Positions 1 through 11,450 of a stretch of 15,700 nucleotides of DNA are shown piece after piece. The stretch's first letter is position 1. Each line of letters begins with the position of its first letter. Made by a program: the position numbers and the translations under genes. This DNA comes from Diplocarpon mali. Taxonomy: Eukaryota; Ascomycota; Leotiomycetes; Helotiales; Drepanopezizaceae. The stretch spans positions 4,355 through 20,054 of the forward strand of contig JAENRP010000537.1 of the NCBI GenBank assembly GCA_024741835.1, given 5' to 3'. The notes below the pieces were generated by a model. The model was not told the origin of the DNA, made no database searches, and saw nothing but the letters and a program-made list of their open reading frames with translations.

Positions 1-114
1 TTTTATACGCTTTTCACCTATAGGCCGGGCCTAGGAGTTAGAAAACGAAACTAGCAAAATAAACAAATAGGCTATAGAATCGTAAAAACAATTAAAATAG
101 AACCAACCTAGGTA
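1..114. other. Sequence downstream of ORF B
   Basis: Non-coding in the ORF B frame. It contains palindrome copy 1 and nothing else recognisable; there is no LTR copy. Confidence 0.5.
15..41 (-). repeat. Palindrome copy 1 (non-coding)
   Basis: Core TAGGCCGGGCCTAGGAGT. It lies past the ORF B stop and out of its frame, so the repeat is not confined to coding DNA. In its own register it would read LTPRPGL*VK. Confidence 0.8.
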
Positions 115-318
115 TCAGTTTTCCTTAGTTCTCTTTAAAGGATAGGGAGAACTATCGCTAGACAACAGTCTCTTTATAAAACGACCACTTCTTCTTATAG
201 CATTACTATTAGTATCCGATAAGATAGGTCTCGGTATTGCAAAGGCCTTAGTAGTTCAGGTAGATGCTAGTATACTTTAGTAGCTTCTATTAATAGGGAA
301 AGAGACTTATATAGTAGC

Positions 319-341
319 ATTATTATTATTATTATTATTAT
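319..341 (+). repeat. ATT/TTA trinucleotide microsatellite
   Basis: About seven to eight tandem trinucleotide units. On the minus strand it reads as an Asn run (after two Asp residues) near residue 1065 of ORF B, and keeps the frame. Confidence 0.85.
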
Positions 342-430
342 CATCCTTAAGAGAATTGTCAGTAATAGAAAAAGGGGAGGCAGGAGATTCTATAGATACT
401 ACTTCCTTAGCCTTGCCTTTTGCTAGATCA

Positions 431-456
431 AGTTATAGGCCAGGCCTAGGAGTTAT
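431..456 (-). repeat. Palindrome copy 2, in ORF B
   Basis: Reads ITPRPGL*LD in the ORF B frame, residue about 1027. Counterpart of copy 6 in ORF A. Confidence 0.85.
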
Positions 457-1250
457 ATCAGGTGTCTTTATATAGGGTTTCTTAGCGCTATACTTCTTAA
501 ATAGAATCGTCTTATTAATTATATTATTAGCTTTAATATTATCATCTGTGTTTTTAGTCTTTATTTAAGACTTATCGCTATATAACTATAGCTTTAGTTA
601 TTAAACCAGCTTCTAAGTATTAGTAAAATCTTTAAAAAGTTCTTATTTGTACTTCTTTAAATATATTATCAGCTAAGATATATCTTTTGCAAATAAATCC
701 TTTATAGTTATTACTACTAATAGATCATTCTATAGTCGTCTTCCTATAAGAGCATCTGATAATAGGCTACCTTTTATTATATAGAGCGTTGCTTGAAATT
801 TGGCAGATGATTCTCCTATAATACTCTATCTGGCCATTCTAGGTCGCTTTATATTAATAGCATTAATTAAGAAATCATTTAAGTCCATTCCGTTCTCGAG
901 AGCTTCGTTCCTAACAACTTTAGTATAATTATTACTAATTGTCAAGAACCCTCCCTTACTTAATTCCCGATTTAACTTAAGGTTAACAAATGTTCCTTAT
1001 CTTATAAATATAGAAAAAGGCGTAGTTTTATTAGAGATATACTTATTTAAGAGAGTCTTTTCTTTAGTATTTAATTCTTTCTATTATACCGCCTTTTATA
1101 CTAGGTTTAAGGAAATCCACTGCGCGTTTCTAAGACAGTAGGGTATAAGAGCAAATGACTTATAAGACTTTTGCTATATAGCAAATTGCCTTGTCAATCG
1201 TTTGACAGCTAGAATTATATAGTAGTTAAGGGTTCTATTATTAGGTATAG

Positions 1251-1277
1251 TGACCTGCGAGCCTAACCTAGGAGTCA
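1251..1277 (-). repeat. Palindrome copy 3, in ORF B
   Basis: Reads RLTPRLGSQVTIP in frame, residue about 753, just after the AYLK block. Counterpart of copy 7 in ORF A. Confidence 0.8.
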
Positions 1278-2481
1278 ATCTGATGAATCTTATATTAGCG
1301 TCAATCTTGGTTAATACTACTATTATATAGTAGTCAATTCCTATAAACTGTGCTAGTTTAAGGTAGGCTACTATCTTATATGAAGAATTATAGCAAGTTA
1401 ATAGTACTCTTAAATACAATCTATAATGCATTCGCAAAGTCTATTATATCAGATTATATATTATATTATAGAAAAAGGCAAAAGGGGGCGATGATTTCTT
1501 ATCTAAGGGGCGAAAATGATATTTGTATATTATTACCTCTTCCTATGCTAAAGTTATAAACGAACTCTTCCTACGAATACCGTAGCCTTATATGCGTACT
1601 ACGCCTAAGAATGCGCAACTAAATAGTTTAGGCATATTTAAAAAACCTTTACTATAAAGTGATATAAAATCGTCTAAGGTTAGTATGGACTTATACTAAG
1701 CGAGGGTTTAGGAGATATTATAGAATAATTTTAAAGCCTTAGGTGCTACCTTGAATTTCGCAAAACCTAATAATATATCTTTCTTAATCTGGTTGGCTAT
1801 TCTGCTACCGCCGGCTATAATTATATAATTTCCAAGATGCAATAAGAATAAAGTCAGGTTAGGTGTAGTATAGAATTTGTATATATTAAAGGAGACTTAT
1901 TTATTAGTTAAAGATAATGTTGCCAATCTATAGTATTATATATATTGTCATTTATAGAGAGTATAAAATTTTTCGAGACTGGAGTCTTCGAATATTCCTA
2001 TTATAAATCTGCTTAGTTATGTCTTTATTTCTAGCGTTACTATAATCTTGAATCTATTGCTATGCTATAGTATTATCTTAATGTTAAAGGGGACTCTATA
2101 GCATTCTGTGGAAATAATTGTTATGCTATTCTCTGTCTTTTCTTTAAGAATATAGTAATTACCTTTCAACTTCTTATAGTTGATAAAAAACTGCATGATA
2201 TTGTCCGCCGAAAACTTGTCTTATCGTAGCTTTATGATCTATTTAATAGCTCTTGCTATTGCTTCTTATGCTAATAAAACTTCTCCCTGGTTTTCCTTCT
2301 TCAAACGCTTTATTATAGACTTATAGAATTTTAGAATAAACTTTTATAAGTCCTTAGGGAAAGATTGCATAATATCCGCGATATCCTTTTTAGTGTTATT
2401 AAAAATTTCCAAGATATTAGTAATAGTGCTCCCTTCTTTATTTGACAAATCTTCTTCTAAGTCTATGATATTATATACGCT

Positions 2482-2507
2482 AACCTATAGGCTAGGCCTG
2501 CGATTCA
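2482..2507 (-). repeat. Palindrome copy 4, in ORF B only
   Basis: Reads KLNRRPSL*VSV in frame, residue about 346. ORF A has no copy at the matching place, so this one may be a later gain in ORF B or a loss from ORF A. Confidence 0.8.
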
Positions 2508-2668
2508 ATTTATTTGCTACTAGTATTTAAGGTATTTTAGGCATTTCTAAGGATAGTAATTCAAACTTATTTAAGTCTAATGATTTAAGGTTATAATAGT
2601 TAGCAATTTGTATTTCTAATATCATAGGTACCTTATATTTAAGGACTTCTTTATCACGTGCTAATTCT

Positions 2669-2694
2669 ACTTGTAGGCCAGGCCTATAAGTCAA
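2669..2694 (-). repeat. Palindrome copy 5, in ORF B
   Basis: Reads NLTYRPGLQVELA in frame, residue about 280, with no stop. Counterpart of copy 8 in ORF A. Confidence 0.85.
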
Positions 2695-3534
2695 ATTTTC
2701 TTCATTAGTTAGTTCTACTAAGGGTAGTAGCATTTTCTAAGCAGTAGAAACTATAAATTCCTATCTTTCTATTTTATTATTAAAATAGTTTATAATATAC
2801 TTAGTAAGATAGATCATCTTTTCTTTTATAATAAGTAGACTATATTATGACTATTATAAGCCGAGGGTGTTTAAAATTGTCTAATTAGGAAGGGCTAGAT
2901 TATTATATTACGCTGGATCGTCTTTTATAGTCTGAATAATAGAGTGTATAATAGTGCTTGAGAATCTAATAAATTTTCTACCTCTTATATTATTGCCTTA
3001 GAGTTTCTTTATACCTTCTTAAATAGTAAAATGATTCAATACCTATATGGCCTTTGCTACTAGTTAGTATATTTTAAAAATCTTATCTAGTCTTTGCAAG
3101 GCGTTATTGGCGGTAATATCAGTTATAAAGTGGGTTTGGAAAAGGGTACTATAAATGCTACTTATAAACTATAGCAATCTTTTCATACCTTTATTCTTTT
3201 TATCTTAGTTTCTTTAAAATAAATCCACTAATATAAAATAACCTTAATACTCTTATAAAAACTTTTCACAATTAATTCCTTTGACCTTAAGCTCTCCCTT
3301 AAGAAAATCATCAAAGCCTAAGAACCCCTTCTTAATAGTAGAAATTCTGTAGTTTAATACTTTAATAGAGGAATTTAAGAATACTTATTATTCTATTTTA
3401 CCTAACGTTTTATAGGTAGTCATAACGTCTTTTAATGATCTTAATGACTTGCCATCCTATAAAAACCCTCCTTCTAATATTAGTTCATTATTAGTAGTGC
3501 TTAAGGACTTGCTACCTAAGGTAACAACCGACAT

Positions 3535-4147
3535 ATTCTTCTTAAGTATGGCCTTTTTACTTATAGTTAATAGTGCTATAATGAATTATTTAGTAAGGGG
3601 GGGGTAGTTTTAAATAAAAAGATAATTGTTTAAGAAAGATTAACAATATAAGAGGCTTATACTAAAAAAGATTAATAATAGAAAGACAATAGTAGTAGTA
3701 CTACTAGTGCTAGTGCTAGGGTTTAGTAGGGTTATAGAAAAGGTAAAAAAAAAGTATGATTATAGTATAAGGAGAGATTTATTTATAGAGATAAGAACTA
3801 CGCTAGTGTATAAAGGAAAAGTAGGCATAAAGAGGCTAGAAGTAGAAACAAAAGTAAAGTATAACGTATATAAGGACCTATAATTGATAAATGATAATTA
3901 TTAAAGGTAAGGATGACATTTCAAAGGTAAGCGTTAGAAAGTTGCATACAAAGGGAATAATTAAAGAATGAATTATATAAAGAGTAAAGTAAATAAAGAA
4001 TATATATAAAATGGAATAATAAGTTAAGAATAAAAAGGTATAGGTATATAGAAAGTAGATAATCTTAAAAAAATTCAATATTTAATTTGCAATCTTTTCA
4101 AATGGTTTTCAAAGGGGGTAGATTATAATTCTTTAAATTAAGTTAAT
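3535..4147. other. Non-coding spacer between ORF A and ORF B
   Basis: 613 bp without a credible gene. The plus strand is purine-rich, has a G8 run at 3597-3604, a short inverted repeat TAGTAGTAGTACTACTA at 3690-3706 and two similar AAGATTAA-type words near 3645 and 3670. The part from about 3870 to 4140 keeps more CA and TG than the flanking ORFs, so it is less RIP-affected. A 66-codon hydrophobic minus-strand run at 4078-3878 is treated as chance. Presumably it holds the ORF A 3' region and the ORF B promoter. Confidence 0.55.
3597..3604 (+). other. G8 tract upstream of ORF B
   Basis: TTAGTAAGGGGGGGGTAG on the plus strand stands out from AT-rich surroundings, about 62 bases before the ORF B ATG. 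A run like this followed by TA resembles the polypurine tract before a fungal gypsy 3' LTR, but it lies on the strand opposite to all coding here and no LTR follows it. Confidence 0.3.
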
Positions 4148-4324
4148 TCAATTGTCAGTTCTATTATTACTTCAGAGTCTTCTTCTTTTATATTAGTTCT
4201 TATTTCTTAGCGATTTCTTAGCTTTAGGGACCTCTTTTAAAGGATCTTCTATTAATACCCCTAGATTTAGTGACTGAGGTTTATCCGAACTATCTTATGG
4301 GCTTAAGCTAGCTAAGTCTATCCT

Positions 4325-4351
4325 TACTCGTAGGCTAGGCTCGTAGGTCAG
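4325..4351 (-). repeat. Palindrome copy 6, in ORF A
   Basis: Reads RLTYEPSLRVRID in frame, residue about 1038, close to the basic C-terminus. Confidence 0.85.
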
Positions 4352-5207
4352 TCTTGGCGTTTCTAAGCTTAAGGGTAAAAATAGGGGATTGGTTTCCAAA
4401 TCAGGGTCTAATACTATACTAGCGTCTTAATTCGTCCCTTTTCCGAATCTTCTTATAATAATACCTTTATCAATTAGTATATTAGGCTCTTAAATAGCAT
4501 TTACTTTATCGCATTATCTTTAAGACTTAAATCTATAAAGAAGCGACTTAGTATTTATAATATTCGTCTAAGCCTTAATAAGGGCATTGAATAGCTTCTG
4601 ATTATATTCTATAAAGTGGATTTTCAATTTGTCTTTATTAAAAAGAAATAACTCTTATACTTTAATTATAACTGATAGATCTGTTTAAAAGCATCGACTA
4701 ATAATGGCTTTAAAGAGGCTGCTGCAGTTTTTAAGATGAAAAGCTGCTTTAAAAGGTGCAGTGGTTCTACTTATATTAATCTATTAAGGTATTAGAGGTT
4801 GCTTTAAAGCAAAGATTGAAAAGATAAGATCAGAGATTTGAGTTTTATTTTCTAAGGTATTCTTATCGCAAATAGCTATATAATTATTGCAAAAGGCTAT
4901 AAAACCACTAGTCTTATAAGAATTGTCTAAAAGCATTTTAAGAAGGTATTTCTATTTTATTATTACTATAATTAGATTGCTATTATTAGTAATAGGTCGC
5001 AAGATCTCCTTTTACTTTAATTTTGCAATTATTTAAGCTAATTAAGATTTTAAATTAAGTGCTTAAGAAGTCTATCGACTTATCTTCTTTGCAAATAGAG
5101 TAAGTTTTATATTCGACTAAAAGCCGACCTACTTATTAAGGCTTTTAAAAGCTAGCCCTTATCCGATTGGTAGGATCTAATAATCTAAGACTTACTTTCT
5201 AATAAAA

Positions 5208-5235
5208 TTGACTCGCGGGCCAGGACCGCAAGTAA
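5208..5235 (-). repeat. Palindrome copy 7, in ORF A; best preserved arms
   Basis: ACTCGCGGGCC, then an A, then GGACCGCAAGT. It is nearly free of RIP changes on one arm and GC-rich in an AT-rich setting. Reads IFTCGPGPRVNFI in frame, residue about 743. Confidence 0.9.
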
Positions 5236-6594
5236 AAATCGGAATTTCTTTATTAGTAGTACTTGTATCTCTCTTTATTAAAACGACTTAATTATAAAGA
5301 CTAAGGCTAATTAATTAAGGAGGTTTAAGGTAGGCTATAAGCTAATAGGTTCCTTTACTTCTTACTATTATAGCTAAGAGGTAGAGTCTATAGTATATTT
5401 AAAGGACTTATTAAATAAGATTGAATATTATATTATAAAGAAAATAAGAAGGTATAAAGGTTGCGCTATCTATAAGGTAAAAGTGATAAAGATATATCTC
5501 TACTTCTTATTTTATAATAGAGAGGAATATACTTATAAAAGTACTATTATTAGTAGTAAAATTGTTAGTTAGGAAGCGGTATCCGAAGGGTTTAGGCATT
5601 ACAATTGACCCTTCTTCCTCTATTTCCTCTTACTATTTATTACTTAATAATATCGATAAGAAGGAATTGTTCTATTCAATCGGCTCTAACGTTTTTAAAG
5701 CTTTAAGATTAGCCCTGAATTTTATAGCACTTAGAGATGCTTTTATTATTAATAGGTTGGATTTGCATATCTTTAAAAAGATAAAGAATTGATTATTAAA
5801 GTAGATTAGAAAAAGATCGATATCTTCTATTATATAAAGAAGTTCGAGGTATTTAATAGTTTCGTTAATATCAAATCCTTTATAATTAAGATTATAGTAA
5901 ATTAAAAGAGAGCAAATATAAAGGTCGTATAGTCTTCTCTCTTCGATTCCTACGCTAAGAAGATACTATTAAAAGCGAGTTTTTATTACAAAGGATACCT
6001 AAATATTATATTATTCTTTAAGCTTAAGGTTGAGAATGATTAATTAAGGCATATTGCTATAATTATAAATATCTTAATTAATAGATTCCTTTTTGCATTC
6101 TCTTTCTTATAAGATAAAATAGTCTTACTTAGTATCTAAGAGACTAGGTTTTTAACTTTTATAATTATTAAAGAATTAAATAATATCTGTAGGGGTAAAC
6201 TCGTTTAGGATAAGCTATTAAATCTATCTAATAGCTCTTTTAATTATCTTTAAAGTAATAGGAATAGGGTCTTCCCTTATCTTATTGTTTCTAAAACAGT
6301 TATATATAGATATAAAGAAGTTAAGAACTAGCTCCTTTAAGTTATTAAAGAAGGAGTTTAAGCGAGCGCGCAATCCTTTAGTTTTAAATTATAAATTAGC
6401 TAAGGTAGCTATCGAATAATCTATCCTTCTTAAAGGTTGAGCTAAAATAGGTCGTTTAATTAAAGGAAAGTCCCTTAAAGATTCTAAAAACTTTAAAAAG
6501 ACTACGCTAAGCGTTTAAGTAGTTTATTTAGCAGCGGTTTCTAGAATCATTTTAATAAAAGGCAGGTTAGGTCTAGTTTTAAAATTCTTGTTTC

Positions 6595-6622
6595 TGACTC
6601 TTAGTCTAGGACCGTGAGTCAA
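6595..6622 (-). repeat. Palindrome copy 8, in ORF A
   Basis: Reads DLTHGPRLRVRN in frame, residue about 281, the same place as copy 5 in ORF B. Confidence 0.85.
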
Positions 6623-7465
6623 ATCATATAGATTAGCACTTATTATATCTTTAAGCTAAGAAGCGAATTTTAAGGCAGGCTTAACTATAAATAACCAATT
6701 CCCTTCTTTATTATTAAAGAAATCTTATTTAAATTTTATTATAAGAGTCTAGTTCTTTCTTAAAATAAGCAAACTATAAGCAAAAGCGCAAAGCCTTAGC
6801 ATATTAATAATAGTACTATTAAGTAAGGTAATATCTATAGCCTAATTTGATCTTTTTATAGCCTTATTAGCTACTATAAGTATTACATTAGATAGACTTA
6901 TAAATCTATAACCGCGAATTCGATTGCCTTAGAATTTTGCTACTCTTTCTTAAATAATAAAGAAATTGAGAATCTAAATAGCTCTAGCAGTAAGAGTATT
7001 TTCTTTAAGAATTTTTAATAATACTTATCTTCTATTATTAGAATCAATATTTATTAAAAAGCGCGAACAAAATAGGAGTCCTTTCTTATTAATAGCTAAA
7101 TTATCCAATTATTAAATAGATTCTTTTCTTTTATCTTAATCCATTTTAAAAGTATTAGCCAAGGTTATATATTAATTTGCGTTAGCTAAGAATTCCTCTT
7201 TAGAGATTCCCTTTAGTCTTAATTCTTTAGTTAAGAAGTCGTTAAATTAGAGAATTCCAAGGGCTACTTAAGTTAAAAGGTTATTAATAGCATTCGCATA
7301 AGTTAAAAGGAGTTTTTATTGCTCTATATCTCCTAAGGCTATATAAGTCGATTTGAAGCTCTCTAATAATATAATAGCTCTACTATCTTAAGAGAAGTTT
7401 ATAACTAGTGCTTATTCATCCCCTATTATAGTAAATAAAACCATTTGTAAGTTCTTTAAAGGCAT

Positions 7466-7684
7466 ATTACTTGTAAAAGATAAGGAGTATAAATAAGAGA
7501 TTTCAATAGGGTATAAGAATTAAAAGGGCATATAAGCTATAATAGGTTTACTATATATATATTAAGGAAATTGGACTTTTATTTATTATTCAAAGAAAGT
7601 AATAGGAATGCTATAATTAAAGGCTAATATCAAGAATGCAAAATAAGTTAGAGTAAGCAAGAATTTAAGATAATCCTAAAAGAT
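7466..7684 (-). other. Spacer between pol and ORF A
   Basis: The spacer is 219 bp, or up to about 400 bp if pol ends early near 7870. No LTR-like segment or second copy of the 15051-15270 sequence is visible. The minus strand carries GGTCGCCTCCTTT at 7713-7701, a GC-richer patch that could be the tail of pol. No clear polypurine tract precedes ORF A. Confidence 0.5.
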
Positions 7685-9292
7685 CTATATCTTAAATAAT
7701 AAAGGAGGCGACCTTGCTAAAAATGTAAAAATAAGGATTAAAGGAAGGTAGGATAATTAATAGGTTAGGAAATCGTTTAGTATTCCCGCTTGCGTTCTTT
7801 AGATATTTTAGGAATAATAACTTAAGGTTGCGATTAGTTAGGTATTTTAATATTCTTTACTTATAGAACCGACTTATAGGTTAAGTTGAAAAAAATCTTA
7901 GTCTTCGTTTAAGGGTTTAAAATTGCTTATATTACCATCGGTTCTTATAAAAGATTCAAAAGTTATATTAATTTCTAATTCGTCTTCTAAAGGGAATAAG
8001 GTCTAGTTGCATCGATAAAAGCGCTTTAATCAGTTAGCTGCAAATATTCCTTTAATATCGACTCTATTAAGTTCCTAAAGAGAATAGTATTCCTTTTCTT
8101 TCTACTTAGATTTAACTTTAAATAGACTAAGCTATTAATAGTTAAATTTAATATCTACTAATATATTAATACTTCTTATAATATTATAAACTAAGACGAG
8201 ATTATCTTTTTAAATAGGGTGCATTTTAAGTACTTTAGAAGTAGCTTATACTTCCTTAGCTTTTTCTTAATATCGTTTCTTTTATAAAATGATTTCCTTT
8301 ATATTTATATCTTAGAGCTTAAGTTATCGGCATCTTATTATAAGTAAATCGGAATAGTTTTAAATTTGACTATAGTCGAACAATCTTTAAATAAGCTATT
8401 AAGATTTAAGAGGAAGCTATACCTCTCTACTATAGATAAGGAAAAATAGTATAACTCCAATCGGTTTATAAATTATCATTTGATAAGTAAAGAGTATTTT
8501 ATAAAAGTATTTTATCTAATTCTTAAATCCTCTATAGGTAACTTTAGATAGCCTATTAAGAATATCGTAATATCCTTACTTTACTACTCTATTAGTTTTC
8601 GAGTTATATACTAAGATTTAAACCTACTTAATATTATATTTTTACAAAAAAGCTTTAACTACTCCTTTATTTTTAAGGCCTTTATTAATAGTTAGTCTAT
8701 TAAAAAGTCTATAGCAATAGACCACATCTTCCTAAAGGAACTTTGCAATAGATTCAAAGTTAGCAGATCTTAAAGGTCGTCCTTTAAGCCATTCTAATAA
8801 GTCTTCCTTTATTAAAATAAAATATATAATCCCATTTTCGATTATTAATACTTATATAATATTAAGACTGACTTTATAAAAAAGGCCTAATAGCCAGGTT
8901 AGGAATAGGGGATTCTCTTTATAACTAGGTTTTCGTTTCTAATAGGGGATGCAACTTTTTATAAAGGCTTTGCAATCTTTAAAAGAACCCTTTTAAAAGA
9001 ATTTCCTTAAGAGTTAATAGTAGGTAGACTTAGCTCCTTAATAGCCAATTTCCTTATAAATATCTTAGATAGCCTTAGCCTTTAGTTTTTCATTATTTAA
9101 GCAAAGTTGTATAAGGAATAAGTTATTGCTCCTTTTAAATAATCGTCTTCCTTATATTAGATAAATTAAAGCTTTAGCTTTAAATTTCTAAAAATCCTTA
9201 GGAGCAACCGTCTTTAGTTATTTAAGTATAATTAAAAACTTTGCGATTTCTTCAAAGTCACTTAAGTAGTTAGGTAATAAAATTCTCTTATT

Positions 9293-9320
9293 TAACTCGC
9301 GGGCTAGGCTCGCGAGTTGA
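9293..9320 (-). repeat. Palindrome copy 9, in pol, second register
   Basis: ACTCGCGGGCTAGGCTCGCG then AGT: nearly perfect arms. In the pol frame it reads TQLASLARELN, not the LT...RV form. It sits between RNase H and the integrase zinc finger. Confidence 0.9.
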
Positions 9321-11260
9321 GTCCCTTTAAAGCGATATATTAATAGATAACCAACTTCGTTTTCTATCCACTTATTAATATCTATTTCGTCTTCTTTAAT
9401 TAAATCAAAAGGGTAGGGCCGAGTTCTTTTTAAAAGGCTATTAGTAGTAGTATTTTTTATTTTTAAAATATATTTGACTTTAAAGTCTATTAGTCTTATT
9501 TAAGTAATCTATTTTATTAGTAAGGCTTTTAGTAGGTCGCTTATAGCTCTATTTAGTTATTCTATTAGTACTTTAGTATCAATTTCAAAGATAAAGTAAG
9601 TACTATAAAGGTCGCTTCTTATCTTTTTCATCGCCTTTAAAGCGCTTTTATATTCCTATTTAATAGCATTATACTTTATCTTTATTAGATTCTAAAGACC
9701 ACTTTTAAAGTAAGCTAGATATCTTTTCTACTAGCTATTAGCTTATTAAAGGATAGCACCCTATTTAATTAAGCTTGCATCAACTATTAGTATAATTGGC
9801 CTAGCGTTAGCTCTATAGTCTATTTTAATCAGATATAGCGCCTTAAGTAATACTTACTTTAGTTGTTTTATAGCCTCTATTTAGGGTTCCTTTTATTAAA
9901 ACTCAGCCCCTTTTTAAAATAAGGAGTAAATAGGTACTGCCTTTTTAGCGAAATCCTTGATTTAAATGCGATAGTATACTATAATGCTAATAAATGCGCG
10001 AGCTTTTGCCATATTATTATACCTTTTCTATTTGTCGATTTTAAGTACTTTAGCCCTTTAAGGACTTCGGCTATTGGAATTAGTAATAAAACTAATAATT
10101 TCTATTGATAAAAGATAGTATTATAACTTCGGACCGACTATTGCTTCTACCCTTTTAAATTATATAAGCACTTAGTCTAGGTTTTAAATGTATTCTATTA
10201 TAAATCGCTATATACTAAGGAGAACTTCTTTATAGTTATAGAATGATCTTAATCCTTTTACTCTTATATCATTTATATAAAGGAGTATAATATTAGGTAT
10301 ATAATCTACTAGTATCTTATAGATTACTTAAACAAATTAAGCGATCGAATTTATAGCCTCTTAAGGTAATCTTATTATTTAAAGTAGCTTAAAAGGGGTT
10401 TGAATTACTATTATATCTCTCGATTTAATATTAAGAATAAATTGGTTATATTTAAAGAAGAAGTTAATAAAAGAGCTATAGGTTAATCCTGCGAATTTAT
10501 TTAAGAACTCATCTATATTTAAAAGAATATTAGTATCTCTAATAGTTACTTAGTTCATCTCTACTACTACTATTATTAGTTTATAAGTTCCCTTCTCCTT
10601 CTTAGTAACTAGGAACCATTTATTCCTATAAGGGCTATTATAGAACTTAAGAATACCTTGCTTTAGCCTATCCTTTAACATTTCGATTACCTTTTCTTAA
10701 AGAGCTTTAAAGACCTCAAATGTTTTCTCTTATTAGGCTTTATAAAGTATTATCTTAATCTTAATATAAGGTATAACCTCTTTTTAAATCTGGCTAAGTT
10801 CTATTTAATCAAAAGCTAAGGCGTCCTTTCGATTTATTAAGGTTTTATAAAGTAGTTCGCGTTCTTACTTTATTAAGTCTTCTTTAATTTTTAGCATATC
10901 GAAATATTCTTTTATTAGTCGATATTTGATAGGTTTATTAGAAAATCTGCCTATAATAAACTTATCGAATTTGCCACCCGGCTTTAAAGGTCGAAGCTTC
11001 TTATCTTATTCAAATTAATCATCCAGTCCTTTAGGCTTTAAGCTATTAGAGATTCCCTAATCTATTAGTTATACTTTATCGGCCTTACTTTTATATATAG
11101 TTCGAATATTAGCTAATACTATACTTCTTTACTTCTTTCCTTTTTTATTAAATCCTATAAAACGGTCCGAATTTTCCTTTTTAAAAATAAATAAAAGATT
11201 TTCTAAGTCGTTAATTTAAAGTGCGTAGATAGAAATATTATTAGTAATTTTATTATTTTT

Positions 11261-11286
11261 CACTTGCGGGTCCAGCTTATAAGTGG
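11261..11286 (-). repeat. Palindrome copy 10, in pol
   Basis: Reads TTYKLDPQVKNN in the pol frame, in the linker between protease and RT. Only about 160 bases from copy 11. Confidence 0.75.
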
Positions 11287-11420
11287 TTTTTAGGTTTTTT
11301 AAAATAATTAGTGAATTGTCGAAATTTGTAAAATAAACTCTCTTCTTTACCTTATTTTTCTTTTTTCTTAATTATTAAGTTAATAAAACGCTAATTGTAC
11401 TATTTTTTAAAATTCCAGAT

Positions 11421-11450
11421 TTGACTCTTAATCTAAGATTGCAAGTTAAA
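11421..11450 (-). repeat. Palindrome copy 11, in pol; heavily decayed
   Basis: Reads DLTCNLRLRVKSG in the pol frame, same linker as copy 10. Most of the central G/C positions are now A/T, but the outer arms ACTC/AGT remain alignable. Confidence 0.7.

Larger units (their letters stand above)
115..3534 (-). pseudogene. ORF B: unknown ~1,139-codon protein, RIP-inactivated
   Basis: Function not recognised. The frame runs from ATG at 3534 (MSVVTLGSKS) to TGA at 117-115 with no net indel; internal stops are mostly TAA/TAG, as expected from Gln or Trp codons under RIP. Two short stop-free pieces, 2733-2527 and 1437-1174, are parts of this frame. It is homologous along its length to ORF A at 7465-4148. 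Matching blocks include FDDFLKGELKVKGI near residue 70, GNNIRGRKFIRF near residue 190, and NIIYNLIQ ahead of HYRLYL near residue 700. It carries four in-frame copies of the LTRGPGPRV-type palindrome (residues about 280, 346, 753 and 1027), an Asn run near residue 1065, and a basic C-terminus with RRSGRFIKR, perhaps a nuclear signal. No transposase, nuclease or polymerase motif was found. The ATG is supported by the matching start of ORF A. TGA is less readily made by RIP than TAA/TAG, so the end is probably native. Confidence 0.75.
4148..7465 (-). pseudogene. ORF A: paralogue of ORF B, ~1,105 codons, RIP-inactivated
   Basis: Function not recognised. One frame runs from ATG at 7465 (MPLKNLQMVL) to TGA at 4150-4148, or to an earlier TGA at 4174; there is no net indel and stops are mostly TAA/TAG. 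Homology with ORF B is clear: FNDFLTKELRLKGI near residue 75, GNRIRGYRFISL near residue 195, and NIIFNLI ahead of YYRLYL near residue 700, followed in both by an AYLK block and a palindrome copy. In-frame palindromes lie at residues about 281, 743 and 1038, matching three of the four in ORF B. The C-terminus is Lys/Arg-rich (KAKKSLRNK, YKRRRL). No catalytic motif or membrane segment was recognised. It begins a few hundred bases after pol on the same strand, so it could be a third gene of the gypsy element or part of an independent repeat. The overlapping plus-strand reading at 5562-5792 is an antisense shadow. Confidence 0.75.

Noticed and set aside
3690..3706. TAGTAGTAGTACTACTA inverted repeat as a terminator or terminal repeat
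   Set aside because: Short simple-sequence palindrome with no partner elsewhere in the window.
3878..4078. 66-codon hydrophobic minus-strand reading frame
   Set aside because: Composed almost only of residues from AT-rich codons (Ile, Phe, Tyr, Leu), with no homologue at the matching place after ORF B. A chance frame in low-complexity DNA.
5562..5792. 76-codon plus-strand reading frame
   Set aside because: Lies antisense inside ORF A, whose minus-strand frame is supported by homology to ORF B.
7546..7570. TA-rich run as a promoter for ORF A
   Set aside because: Runs of alternating TA are expected in RIP-mutated DNA, and nothing else around this one supports a promoter.
7466..7860. 3' LTR of the gypsy element after pol
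   Set aside because: Compared by eye with 15051-15270: no shared TATA/GCGCGTGTCGC block, TGTGAC start or similar order of words. An alignment tool could still find a very decayed copy.
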